From Rhizoclosmatium globosum (lineage: Eukaryota > Chytridiomycota > Chytridiomycetes > Chytridiales > Chytriomycetaceae), in the NCBI GenBank assembly GCA_002104985.1, contig MCGO01000037.1:248001-312000 (forward strand): 64,000 bases of DNA. The letters run 5' to 3'. Of this stretch, positions 23,301 through 33,240 are shown in pieces (the first letter of the stretch is position 1; the number at the start of each line of letters is the position of its first letter). The notes below the pieces were generated by a model. It did not search any database. It saw only the letters and a list, made by a program, of their open reading frames with translations, and was not told where the DNA came from. The translations under genes were made by a program, and so were the position numbers.

Positions 23301-23957
23301 TAGGGACATTAGCAAAGTCCTTGTCTGTATTCAAGTTGAACTACCATTGAAGCAGAGAGTGAGCACTTCAGACAGGAAAGCAACAAAACACGCACCATCT
23401 TCTGCACCACGGCCACAAGTGGATTCTCCTTCTTTGGCAGGACCGCACACACATCGAGCAGTCCGACCAGATAAAACTCTGTCCACAGACGCAGGGCAAT
23501 CTTCTGTTTCGCGACTCGTCCGGCCTCGTCTCTCTCGCGCTGTTCTTGTGAGACCGAGCCGCATTCGAGACTGAAGCAGGTGCAAAGACAAAGACCTTCG
23601 CCAGCGCCGCCACGACCAAGTCAACAAAGTCGGCGAATCGCTGGTGCAGCAACGACGCCACTTCAACGGCCGCCCACACATCGCCCGCCTTCGCCAGTCG
23701 CGCTTCGGACACGAGCACTGTGACATCTCGGACAAATACTTGTCGAGTTTGAGCACGAGAATGTCTCGTTTGAGCGTGTCCACTGCCTCGGCTGTGAGCG
23801 ACGTCTTTAGTTTGGCCTTGAATGTCGATGTCTTCTTGAGCGATCCATCCAGCTTCTTGACTTCATCCGCATTCGGTCGCACGGGGTGCTCGTTCTTGGC
23901 TCGCAGTTCTTTGCGTGTTTGTAGCGTTGGTCCTTTGTGGGTGCTCCCTTCCTCCAT
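20317..23957 (-). CDS. UPF2: UPF2, nonsense-mediated decay factor (MIF4G protein)
   Basis: Multi-exon gene. The N-terminus reads KLDGSLKKTSTFKAKLKTSLTAEAVDTLKRDILVLKLDKYLSEM, which matches the first MIF4G repeat of UPF2. Later come LYIRKLFYLDLSKKTSERILKQLR and FRVRLCCLLLETCGQCFDRG followed by DVEFLMVELFDLLRPKWKLC (third MIF4G region). An acidic tract (EEEEDDGEEEWGRVGGEDDD) follows, then EAEFDKEFSKMMQESLESRKF and VFSFLTKKGNKQQ, the UPF1-binding end. UPF2 bridges UPF1 and UPF3 on exon-junction complexes. Single missing bases are inferred at the VHMPEAKEEK/VDAELEAEF join, near VAIPVKE/VAFQGG and at EER/KQLKKLVLN, each in a short G or A run. The gene ends about 260 bp from the converging BAP31 gene. 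Confidence 0.88.
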
Positions 23958-24030
23958 TGCTTTTTTAACAACTTATTCAAAATTTACTCGAAAAAATAAA
24001 AATAAAAATAAATCACCCCTCCCACACTTA

Positions 24031-26135
24031 TCAGTCATCTCCATCGTCCTTGGCCTTCTTTTCTTGGATTTCTTGGGCTGGTTCTTCTTGAGTCGCGCAT
24101 TAATCATCTGATTCGTGTGCTTTTTGATGGATTCACGGTCAGGTATTTCACCATGTTCATCATCGTTGTCTTCTTCTTCTGCAAGTGTTTTTTTTGAGGA
24201 GAGGGATGGAACAGTTGGTTAATAAGGATGTCATGGCTTCAAAGAAAAACAAACCATCGGCGAGATCTTGCTCAAACTCGACTGCACGGAGTTTGACACG
24301 CGTGTTGAAGGCGGGCAAGACGGCTTGGTTGACTTGCAAAATACCTGGTTGCTCGCCTTGTTGTTGGAGCTGAGCGGCAGTTGGAGGAACGGGCTTTGTT
24401 ATTGAAGTTGGGTCATAAGTTCACTTGAGTCCGCAATAATCGATTTGCCTACCTCTGGAATCTCTTTTCCTTCCAAGTTCACAGTAAGTTGCTCCAGCTT
24501 TGCAATACATACTTCCAAGATTGGTTTCACATTCTCATCCGACATTGGTAATTTAGCCGGTTTCTCAGGCTATACATATATTAATATGATAATTTCAATG
24601 TTGAAAGAAACCTTACCAGGCTAATAATATCAAGCTTATCACACAGGTGCTGAATGCCCGCCTTGGTATTATTCAACAACTTTGCAATCCTCTCATACTT
24701 TTGCCGTGTCTCCTGCGTATGACTATGCGTGTCTTTCAAGTGCTTCTCAAACTCCTCCATCAACCGCTGAGAATGCTGCCCTTACTCTCACCCAACGCCT
24801 TGATCTCTTCATACTCAGCCTCGATTTCCATCTTCCGTTTCTTCAAGTCCTCCACGCGTGCTTCGTTTTGTTGCTGCAGTTGGGTGAGGTGGTTGTGTGT
24901 TGCGCCTTGGGACTGGAACTTTGCAATCACTTCGTTAATGTCAGAGACTCCTGTGGCTTCTTTGATGAGACGCATGGTTTCTTCGTATTCGCCCATTTTG
25001 CGTTCTTTCGCTTCGTCGTACGCTTCCTTGTTTTCGGCGGACGAGTCTTTGGCGTCTGCGTTTGGATCGTCAATTTGAAGTTGCTTTTTTTGTTGGTAGG
25101 ATTGAGGTTAATGAGGGACTTGAGATTAGGAACGTATAATGATACCTTGCGCTCCAGTTTATCAATCACTTCCATTTTTTGTTTCACAAGCTCTTTCCGG
25201 AGTTGAAGGTCGCGTTCTCTCTGTTTACGCTCTTCATTGATTTGCTGCTCAAACCGTGCCAATTCAGCCTACATTTCAAACGCTCATCAGTACCAATGAG
25301 AAATAAAACAAAAACCCTACCTTTGCAACCTCCTTGGCATGATTCGCGTCTCTCGACATCATCTCCAAGTCAAGTGCATCCTGCTTCTTTGCCTTCAACG
25401 TCTTCTCAAAGGTTGCCAACTGGTTATCAAATGTGAGTCGTTCATCTTGCAAACGCTTCACGATATGCTCATAGGTTTTACGAATCGACTGAGCTTCATT
25501 GTATTTGATCATAGCTTTGTCCAACCGGTTCTCAAGCATCCTGATTTCCTACAATTTCTTTAGTTTTAGACAAGATCGTTTAATCGAATATAGAATTGTG
25601 TACCTTGGCCTGAGGTGAATCCTGAAGATTCGATTTCACAAGTTCAGCCTCTCGCTTCAAATCCGCCAACGCGTCTCTCATTTCAAGCAGTTTATCTTCT
25701 TTCGCCCGCGCTTCGGCTTGCAGCTCGTCGTATTTTCGATGGATTTCGCAAATCCGTTGGTCAAACTTCTCGAGCTCAGTCATTGAAGCACGGAGAGTCG
25801 CGGAGTCCATATCATGCTTTTTATGAACTGATTAGATTTATGGGAGGAGTAGGTTGTAGTGTTTACTTTTTTGATTCTTGCAATAGATTCACTGATTTCC
25901 TTGTTCTGTGAGCGTAAGGTCCCGATTTCTTCTTTATTTTGACGGATAGCCCATTGTGAGGTTTCGTAGTAGGCTTTTCGGTCGCCCTCTGTGTAATTTC
26001 ACCGAGAGTGTAAGTACGAGAGTCGAACAATGGAGGACTATTTAAGATCAAGTTCGCACCTAGGAGCTCGAACCGAAGTTTTAAGTCGTGCAGTTCATCG
26101 TCGATTCCAGCTTGGCTTGGACGGACTGCTGGCAT
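24031..26135 (-). CDS. ODAD3: ODAD3 (CCDC151), outer dynein arm docking complex coiled-coil protein
   Basis: Multi-exon coiled-coil protein starting MPAVRPSQAGIDDELHDLKLRFELL. It continues GDRKAYYETSQWAIRQNKEEI, then MIKYNEAQSIRKTYEHIVKRLQ, FDNQLATFEKTLKAKKQDALDL and ANHAKEVAK, then ARFEQQINEERKQRERDLQLRK. This order and wording are diagnostic of CCDC151/ODAD3, which helps anchor outer dynein arms to axonemal doublets. Introns are short and interrupt the helices. The C-terminus is Lys/Glu/Asp rich and its last frame is uncertain because of an A run near 24055. The gene implies a motile flagellum at some life stage. Its promoter and first exons are duplicated at 28306-28954. UPF2 starts 73 bp downstream on the same strand. 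Confidence 0.88.
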
Positions 26136-26361
26136 TTTGATTGAGGGAAGGGGTTGAGGGAGAACTGAAGTGGAAGAAGGAAATTGTCCCAACAAAGAGA
26201 AAAAAGCGTCAATCTTTCTTTCAATTTCTTTTTATCTCTTCCTCTTTCTTTTTTATTCATACATTATTCCGAAATGCGTTGAACTTAAAACTCGACACAG
26301 TTTGGAAAAACAACTGTCAAAAAAATATCCCCTCAACAGACGCGCCGAAACTGGCCTTCAG
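25710..26361. repeat. duplicated segment, donor copy (ODAD3 5' end)
   Basis: About 650 bp covering the first ODAD3 exons and the upstream region is repeated at 28306-28954 in the same orientation with only scattered substitutions and small indels. The match starts at GCTTCGGCTTGCAGCTCGTC and ends at GGCCTTCAG (AGCCTTCAG in the other copy). Confidence 0.9.
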
Positions 26362-27153
26362 CACCTGGAAAGTACGCACGGCTGTTCTCTTCCTATATCT
26401 GCCCACCGCTATGCACGCCCTTCGAACGAATGGAATGTGTCGGTTTGGGTTCGAAGTCCACCACCCTTCGTTTTGGAGCCTAACCCAACAAAGTCTCAGG
26501 CGATGGACGCGTGTTTATGTATGTATGCCTTAATCAACCATTTATGTATGGGATATTGCCTCTGATGAGTACCTTATAGAAACGGAAGCTCTGCCCTCAT
26601 TCCACAGCTGTCAAAAGAAAATATTACGCTGACTGTCAAAGTCCAACCTCAAACAAAACTGATATTCAGCTAAAGTTTCATTATTCAGCACGAAATTTTA
26701 TCGCCTAGACGTTTCTTTCTGTACTCCTGTCAAAGTTGTGATTGTGTCGTGATTCTGATTCACTTTGAATAATCGGAAAGAGAAATACGAGAGATTACCA
26801 GAATTTGTAGCTCATAGTGACAGGAGTGGGCACTTAATTATTTGAGTTTTTTTGTCAGCGCACTGTTTTTGAATGAACGGTTTGCTTTACGATTCTGGCG
26901 CTCCCCTGGCATGGTGATTTATCTCCGCTTATTTGAGTGAACTTATAATGTTGCTGAAAATCCTCCAAATTAATCATTATATTACCCTATATCGGCCTTG
27001 CGTTCACTGAATTCCTGACGTCAATACAATCGTCAAATGTATCAAATAGACTTGTCGACACACACGTTCAGCTTGTTTGTGCAGAGTAATGGTGTGTTTT
27101 GCTTTGTAGCTTTACAAGTCTAATTGCAAACTACCCTCACAGCTGGGTGAATC
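26362..27153. other. intergenic, no gene seen
   Basis: About 790 bases between the ODAD3 upstream region and the first structured repeat. It is AT-rich with stop codons in all frames. I see no gene, tRNA or repeat here. Confidence 0.5.
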
Positions 27154-27246
27154 CATATTGGCATATTGTCCTTGCGCGGCCGGCTAGCAGGAGGGCGCTG
27201 GCGCTGACTCTGGCGGTGCGGTTCAGCAATAGGACTTGTCCGTATG
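27154..27246. repeat. structured GC-rich repeat, copy 1
   Basis: It contains a 32-nt core (27185-27216, beginning TAGCAGGAGGGCGCTGGCGC) identical in all four copies. Flanking bases can pair: CATA/TATG outermost, then GTCCT (27168) with AGGAC (27231). Inside are CCTTGC with GCAGG and TGCGG with CAGCA. The stems differ between copies while pairing is kept. Function unknown. Confidence 0.75.
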
Positions 27247-27262
27247 AACGTTTAACGTAATT

Positions 27263-27356
27263 CGTTTTGGTATATAGCCCCTGCGCGGTCGGCTAGCAGG
27301 AGGGCGCTGGCGCTGACTCTGGCGGTGCGGTTTCAGCAATGGGGCTTGCCAAAACG
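27263..27356. repeat. structured GC-rich repeat, copy 2
   Basis: Same core at 27294-27325. The outer stem is CGTTTTG(G) with (C)CAAAACG, the next stem AGCCCC (27276) with GGGGCT (27341), then CCTGC with GCAGG, and TGCGG-TTT-CAGCA as a small hairpin. Confidence 0.78.
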
Positions 27357-27422
27357 AACATACAATAAAGAGTTGAATTATAACGAAAGTTTTTCCCCTT
27401 GCTTCCCTTTATTTGATCATAA

Positions 27423-28305
27423 TCAATGGCGAAAACGACAGCTGGCTTTGGTACAAGGCTGGATCCCCACACAAAAATCCGCAAGCTTTCCCTCTCCAGC
27501 TGTGTGCATAAATCTGCATAGATCTTCTTTTTTACATCCGTCAGTTGATAGCCAAAATTTACAAAAAGTGGAATTTTCTTGGCTCTGTTGTTCCTGTTGA
27601 CGCGAACGTGGTTGCGCTGTCGGCGTGACATTGTCAGATATTATTGATGAAGAAGAATGACAAGGAAGACAATCAGGATGATTTTCTGGATTGTCGGGTG
27701 AAATGGCCATGCAGGCGTTTTGAAGTGGAGAACAGCCAGTTTGACTAGTAAGCTCTTTTCCATTCGACTCTGCCACAGATTCTTCGTTTGCTTGCTGGAG
27801 CCTTGTACGGTTCGATCGGCCCAATCCTTTGATCCTTTCCAAGAAAACATCAAATCGTTTTTCTTTAAAAGTTAGAAATTTTTCATTCATCAAAGTTCAG
27901 TACAAACCTTTGCGTAGATGTGGGGAGAATTTTTGGATGACTTCACCCGAGAATTTATCTTTTGCAACCGCAAAATATTCATGATTGAACAACTCATGAG
28001 ATTTTAATCGAGTGGAAGCCGAGCATACAAGGCTCTTGACGAAAGCTAAGAGCTGAACGTCCCGTTGATCGATAATTCATTCTCCATTTGGATAAATCTG
28101 GTGGAGGCAGGACTCCAAACGCGCTTTGAACAAGAGTTTTCCGAGGCTGAAACAGTCAACCCTGAATCATACGGTTCGTTGTTGTTGGTCCTTCCAAAAA
28201 CTTCATTGGCTGAGTAGCCTGGTGTTCCACACACTGACACCATAAGTTTTCCGAAGGAAGCTGTTCCAAAATCTGCAATCTTGAAGCTCATTTCGTCATC
28301 ACGTG
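27423..28305 (-). pseudogene. truncated FHA-kinase-CCCH paralog: kinase C-lobe plus two CCCH zinc fingers
   Basis: Read leftward from 28305, the sequence enters a protein kinase in the middle of its C-lobe. It has FKIADFGTASFGKLMVSVCGTPGY (DFG present), then YDSG followed by a frame change into CFSLGKLLFK-like sequence. Next are SLVCSASTRLKSHELFNHEYF and FLERIKG. The tail carries two CCCH fingers, CKFWLSTDGCKKEDLCRFMH and DFCVGIQPCTKASCRFRH. The N-lobe, Lys and HRD motif are missing because the sequence is abutted at 28306 by the duplicated ODAD3 segment. At least two frame changes break the C-lobe. The nearly complete relative at 29778-31742 shows what was lost. The last exon with the zinc fingers is still open, so expression from a new promoter cannot be excluded. 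Confidence 0.7.
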
Positions 28306-28954
28306 GCTTCGGCTTGCAGCTCGTCGTATTTTCGATGGATTTCGCAAATCCGTTGGTCAAACTTCTCGAGCTCAGTCATTGAAGCACGGAGAGTCGCGTA
28401 GTCCTTATCATGCTTTTTATGAGCTGATTAGCCAATGGAAGGAGTAGGTTGTGTTGTTTACTTTGTTGATTCTTGCAATAGATTCACTGATTTCCTTGTT
28501 CTGTGAGCGTAAGGTCCCGATTTCTTCTTTATTTTGACGGATAGCCCACTGTGAGGTTTCGTAGTAGGCTTTTCGGTCGCCCTCTATGTAATTTTACCGA
28601 TAGTGTAAGTAAGAGAGTGGAACAATGGAGGACTATTGGGATCAAGTTCGCACCTAGGAGCTCGAACCGAAGTTTTAAGTCGTGCAGCTCATCGTCGATT
28701 CCAGCTTGGCTTGGACGGACTGCTGGCATTTTGATTGAGGGAAGGGGTTAAGGAAGAACTGAAGTGGAAGACGGAAATTGTCCCAACAAAGAGAAAAACG
28801 CGTCAATCTTTCTTTCAATTTCTTTGTATCTCTTCCTCTTTCTTTTTTATTCATACATTATTCCGAAATGCGTTGAACTTAAAACTCGAAACAGTTCGGA
28901 AAAACAACTGTCAAAAAAATATCCCTCAACAAACACACCAAAACTAGCCTTCAG
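28306..28954 (-). pseudogene. duplicated ODAD3 5' fragment (promoter and first exons)
   Basis: This repeats 25710-26361. It includes the start MPAVRPSQAGIDDELHDLKLRFELL at about 28729 reading leftward, the second exon and part of the third exon up to RKYDELQAEA. At 28306 it is joined to the kinase fragment. The ODAD3 frame then reaches a stop (TGA) within two codons, so no fusion protein is made in that frame. Confidence 0.8.
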
Positions 28955-29509
28955 GTCTCCTCGCTGTCAATTACCACGCGAGCTCATCAAACGCATAGCA
29001 GGCCACCTTCCTTTCTTCTATTTCGACAATCTATGGGTTTGGACTACTTGACACAAATGATAGAATCGAACCAACCGACTTAACGCGACGAATGTGTCTT
29101 TAATACGTGCATGATTATATCGACAGAATATTGAGGGTATAGTGTTCTTGATGTTTGCCTACGTTAATAGAATCTCTCATAAGTCTCAAGGATTGACGAT
29201 TTTTACCCACTCTGCACTTCCTCTCAGCAAGGTTAATTGCTATCCAGACTCAGCTTCATAGTTCAGCTCGAATAGCTAACATCAGTATTTTAAACCACCT
29301 GTCAAATTTGTTGTTGTTGGACGTTAACGCGAAGGTGTCAACTGGAGAACACACTCCATTCATTTCGTTCAGCTGCGGACTGAAGCTTGTTTGCCCTATT
29401 TTCTTACTCCCATATTGATTCTATTTCTCTGACGTTTGAACAACTAGAAACACCGTCAATTGTTGGGATGGGAAATATTGGTGAAACAATGCCTTGGTTA
29501 TAGGCTTTT
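28955..29509. other. intergenic, no gene seen
   Basis: About 555 bases between the duplicated segment and structured repeat copy 3. There is no open frame of interest and no RNA gene recognised. Confidence 0.5.
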
Positions 29510-29602
29510 TATTGGCACAGTACTCCTGATCGTTTCGGTTAGCAGGAGGGCGCTGGCGCTGACTCTGGCGGGCACGGTTTCTGTGATGGAGTACGGCTAA
29601 TA
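29510..29602. repeat. structured GC-rich repeat, copy 3
   Basis: Core at 29540-29571. A 7-bp stem GTACTCC (29520) pairs with GGAGTAC (29588), enclosing 75 nt in all. Further out TATTGGC pairs with GCTAATA (one G-T). Inside are CCTG with CAGG, and a small hairpin CACGG-TTT-CTGTG. Pairing partners differ from copies 1 and 2 but complementarity is kept. Confidence 0.8.
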
Positions 29603-29630
29603 TGAGGGAACTTGTTGGTTATCGGCTTTT

Positions 29631-29723
29631 TGTTGGCATGGTACTCCTGATCGTTTCGGTTAGCAGGAGGGCGCTGGCGCTGACTCTGGCGGGCACGGTT
29701 TCTGTGATGGAGTACGGCTAACA
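29631..29723. repeat. structured GC-rich repeat, copy 4
   Basis: Core at 29661-29692. The inner stem is identical to copy 3 (GTACTCC 29641 with GGAGTAC 29709). The outer stem is TGTTGGC with GCTAACA, a compensated A-T to G-C change relative to copy 3. It lies 121 bp from copy 3 in tandem. Confidence 0.8.
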
Positions 29724-29777
29724 TAAGTTTACGATGGGAATATTTGTTCAAAAGCGTAATTCTTCTAAAATATAGTA

Positions 29778-31742
29778 TTATTTATCATGAGCGTAATTGC
29801 ATTCACTCTCCAAACATCCTTCTTCCGAGAAATATCCAAGACACTTTGACGACAGACGTCCTTGTCCTTCGGGATGGCCATACCTGCAGCTGTATCCCTT
29901 CACACAACCATTGCCTTACATCCAAAATTTACAAACTTGGGTTGTAATGCCGTTGACGACTTCCAGTTGTTTCGACTTTGTCGTTGATGATAAACCCTCA
30001 GGAATTGTTGGAGCTTGACCACCAAACTTAGTCACTTCTGGATTGTCAGTTGAATTTGGGATGATGTTTAATTTTCTCTTGCGAAGGTCAACAATTCGTT
30101 TTAAGAAAGATTCGAATCTTTCATCTATTAAAGAATTCGATTAAGAAGACCATAAACCAAAGTAGGACTAACCTTTGTTCACAAGAGGAGAGACAGGAGA
30201 AGTGCAGTCGCTAACGAAGTATCCATGGCTAAGCAATTCGACGGCTTTAAGGCGTGCTGGGACCGCACATGTAAGACTTTGGATAAAGTTTAAGAGGCAG
30301 CGATCGCCTTGGTCAAGCACCACCATTTTGGAGTTGGACAAATCAGCTGGGAAACCAACTCCAAACCGCGATTTGAACAAAAGCTTTCCCAAACTGCAGC
30401 AATCAACAGACGAATCATAAGGAATCTCCTCATGGATTCGATTGAAGACTTCATCTGCAGCGTACATCGGGGTACCGCATAGAGTTATCAACGGCCGACC
30501 AAAACTTGAGATTCCAAATCAGATATCTTGAAGTCAGTCAAGCCTGTGGAAGGATTCGTCATGCAAAGGATGTTGCCTGGTTTGAGGTCACGATGAGTGA
30601 CACCGCGCGAGTGCATGAACTAAGGCGTGAATCAGTTACAGACAGGATATCCAATTATAATTACTTCAATTCCCTCTGCAAGTTGCTGGGCAAGGTGTTT
30701 AAGTTCAGCTGCGTCAAGACAGCCGCGTCGGTTTAAGTATGCTCCCAAATCTCCCCCATCCACAAATTCTAGAACCAAAAACGTGTATGGACCTTCGTCC
30801 AACACATACTTTAGGTCCACTAGTCTCGGATGGGTTCCAAGCACACGCATAACGTCGACTTCTGCATCCCAGTCATAGTGGAAGTGAGCACCGCGACGGT
30901 CGACTCTTTTTACAGCTACTATTTCTCCAGATGCCATGAACTTGGCTTTGGAAACAGTGCCAACAGACCCAGTGCCAAGGTTGGGTTCGTTTGCGTCAAA
31001 ATGGACAAAGTCGTTGATTGACTTCTGAGGCAATGTCTTGGAATGCCTGACGGCACAAAATACATATGCGTGGGTCCCGGTCATCCCGAAGCTAATTAGA
31101 GTACCATCAATGACCTCTTTTCTTTCAGCGTAAGCAATGTTGAATCGACCATCACTGTCGCCAAGAATCTGGTTCAATTTCAGTTAGTGTGCTGCTTCTT
31201 CACGGCATATCACTTACAACAGTTGATTCGCCAATATTTTCAATGAAATACTTATCATCGCTGAGTGACTGGTAATGAAACACTGCGATTTGCGGGCAGC
31301 CATCCTCCTCCGATTCACCTGCCTTCAAAGTTCCCCCGCAAAGTGACAACGGCTGTATTTGCGAGGGAGACGTCAAAAATACGCGCTCATCATTGACTTC
31401 AGTTTTCTGAAAGTATCCCCAAGAGAATTCAGGAATCAGTGTTGCTTTTGAAACATCCCTGCCAAAAAGCTGCTCGCGCAAACAATCAACTTCTTCGTCT
31501 TTCTGTTTCTGGTAGTGAAAGAACCCGGCTTTGAAAGATGTGAATTCAACTTCTAGCTCTTCAAGGAGAAGCTTTTGTGTTGCGCAAGAATTTGATAGAC
31601 GTAAAGCCTCCTTTGACATGGATTCGTTCTGTGCGCTTAAGACTAATACTTTGTCCTGTAGTGATGCAAAGCGCTCAACAGATTCTAGCTGTTTCGACGA
31701 CGCCAAGTTAGCATCAAAATAGAATGCGCCAAAAGGAGGCAT
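29778..31742 (-). CDS. FHA-like / protein kinase / CCCH zinc-finger protein (nonsense codon in first finger)
   Basis: Multi-exon gene. Residues 1 to about 90 look coiled-coil (MPPFGAFYFDANLASSKQLE onward). A divergent FHA-like part follows (FIENIGESTVV spliced to ILGDSDGRFNIAY, then VIDGTLISFGMTGTHAYVF). The kinase has LGTGSVGTVSKAKF (glycine loop), VAVKRV (catalytic Lys), EFVDGGDLGAYL, HRDLKPGN and a DFG. The DFG appears only if one T is added at a TTT run near 30515. CGTPMYAADEV stands at the activation-segment end. The tail carries two CCCH fingers (CRYGH, CNYAH). An in-frame TAA at 29916-29918 falls inside the first finger with Cys spacing otherwise kept, so the tail may be lost. FHA plus kinase recalls Rad53/Chk2, but the CCCH tail is unlike them. 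Confidence 0.68.
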
Positions 31743-31953
31743 ACCATTGTAGCCGTTGTTGTGGTCATAGAGTGTTTTGATGAGGTTGGGATAAGTGGGC
31801 GGGGTTGCAGGGGTGTTTGGTTGAAGAAATAAAAGGCGGGACTAGGGGACGTGAAATCGACGGACAAGCAGATTGAGTCATATGATGGTGTCCGAACTTT
31901 GATTCCATCCCATTTTCTGGACATTTCGAACACAACGAAAAAACTATCCAAAA

Positions 31954-32637
31954 ATGTCGACCCACAACATCAGCTATGGAACTTCTGCTTCAATTTCGGC
32001 TCTTTCTGCTTCCGTCGCTCCAGCACAGACAGCGCAGCTTCTCGTTGGTTTCGAGGGTAGCAGCCCTCTTGGCAGTCTCAGCCGACACCCACTTGCACCA
32101 GCAGCAATCCATTCGATCCATCTTACCAAAAGAAAACCAAAAGTTTTCGTGGGCTCCGCTTTCGATGTCGTTGATGTTCACGCGGGCCTTAGTGGCGTGA
32201 GCGCGTCTCATTTCACTTTGGACGCAGTTTGTGCATTGTCCGGTTCATTCTACTCCGAACTTAAGATATACTACAGAACGACGATGGTGTCAAATTGACT
32301 GATCATTCATTGAATGGAACGTTTGTAAATCACTTGAAAGTTCATCATTCTGATGTACTCTTGCTTCACGGAAATTCTGTCAGTGTTGAAGAAGGACTTG
32401 TTCATCGTGAGTTTATGATGTGGTTATAATATATACTTATCGGTGTGTTTAGACTGGGTCTTTCGATCAAGCGGAACAGCAAATTTGTTTGAATTGATTC
32501 CCATCCCTGTCTTGGCAGAAAATAAAGAAAGCGAGGCGACAACTGTGATTAAGCCAAAGTCCAAGCCGAAGAGCCATCATTTAAAACGTCTGGGAGGGTA
32601 TGAGAGGTACAAGGATGGAAGCCGTCCGAACTTTTAG
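31954..32637 (+). CDS. small FHA-domain protein
   Basis: Three exons (31954-32226, 32277-32406, 32453-32637) give 195 residues in frame. After an Ala/Ser-rich N-terminus comes an FHA domain: IHSIHLTKRKPKVFVGS, SGVSASHFTLDA, then DDGVKLTDHSLNGTFVN, and LHGNSVSVEEG. The SxxH and NGTFVN motifs are the usual phosphothreonine-recognition features, although the expected Arg after the VG is Ser here. The tail is basic (IKPKSKPKSHHLKRLGGYERYK), so nuclear targeting is possible. Intron 1 starts GTTTGT, an unusual donor that I accept because it restores the domain. It is transcribed divergently from the FHA-kinase gene 211 bp away, which suggests related roles. Confidence 0.75.
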
Positions 32638-32699
32638 ACCTAATAATAATCAATGAATTACTTTAATTTCAACCTTCAAATTTCATGTTGCTGGGAAGG

Positions 32700-33240
32700 T
32701 GAAAACAGCATTCCTTTTCAACAAGCAAACACGTTCAACAATCTTTGAATCAGCATTAACCCGAAGATTCGTTTCTTGCGATAGCAAAAAATTATTAAAT
32801 TCACAACTTATAACGAATGGGAGAAGCACATACAAGTTTCTTGACGTAATTCCAGTCGTTGAACGTCCCGTTGATCCAGTAATCCATTTGTTATCTTGAA
32901 TAAATCTGAAAGAGACAGACCTTCAGAAATGTGGTTCACAAACTATTAAGAATTTCAGCGGTTAACTTCCATTGTTCTCGCAAGTGGCCTTCCAAATCCC
33001 CGCCTCTTACAAATTCCATGACCAAGTGTCGGAATGGCCCTTCGTCCAACAATTACTTCAGCTCAACAATTCTTGGGTGAGACCCCAACTTTTTTATGGC
33101 TTCAACTTCCATGTTCCAATCGTAATGGAAGTATCCGCTGTGTAGATTGACGGCCTTACACGTCCCTTGTGCGCTCGCCACAAGTCAGTTTAGTTGCTAC
33201 TTTGGTCAGTCATTAATGATAGCAATGCTAGTTTCACACA
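32700..33240 (-). pseudogene. decayed FHA-kinase-CCCH copy (kinase N-lobe and C-lobe scraps)
   Basis: Between about 33235 and 32950, read leftward, a kinase N-lobe piece is clear: HYDWNMEVEAIKKLGSHPRIVELK, a stop (TAA), then LLDEGPFRHLVMEFVRGGDLEGHL. It aligns with HYDWDAEVDVMRVLGTHPRLVDLK-Y-VLDEGPYTFLVLEFVDGGDLGAYL of the fuller copy, so a Tyr codon has become a stop. A second piece near 32830-32890 matches a C-lobe segment shared with the copy at 27423-28305. HRD and DFG are absent. It is a dead gene copy. Confidence 0.75.

Noticed and set aside
27293..27360. Minus-strand reading frames ending PPESAPAPSC in two repeat copies
   Set aside because: The peptide comes from the invariant core of the structured repeat read in one frame. 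The frames upstream are unrelated and the flanks covary as base pairs, so a shared protein end is not supported.
27154..29723. Structured repeat as a tRNA
   Set aside because: The 75-nt size and 7-bp closing stem of copies 3 and 4 recall a tRNA, but the putative T arm has a 3-nt loop and no anticodon arm can be drawn.
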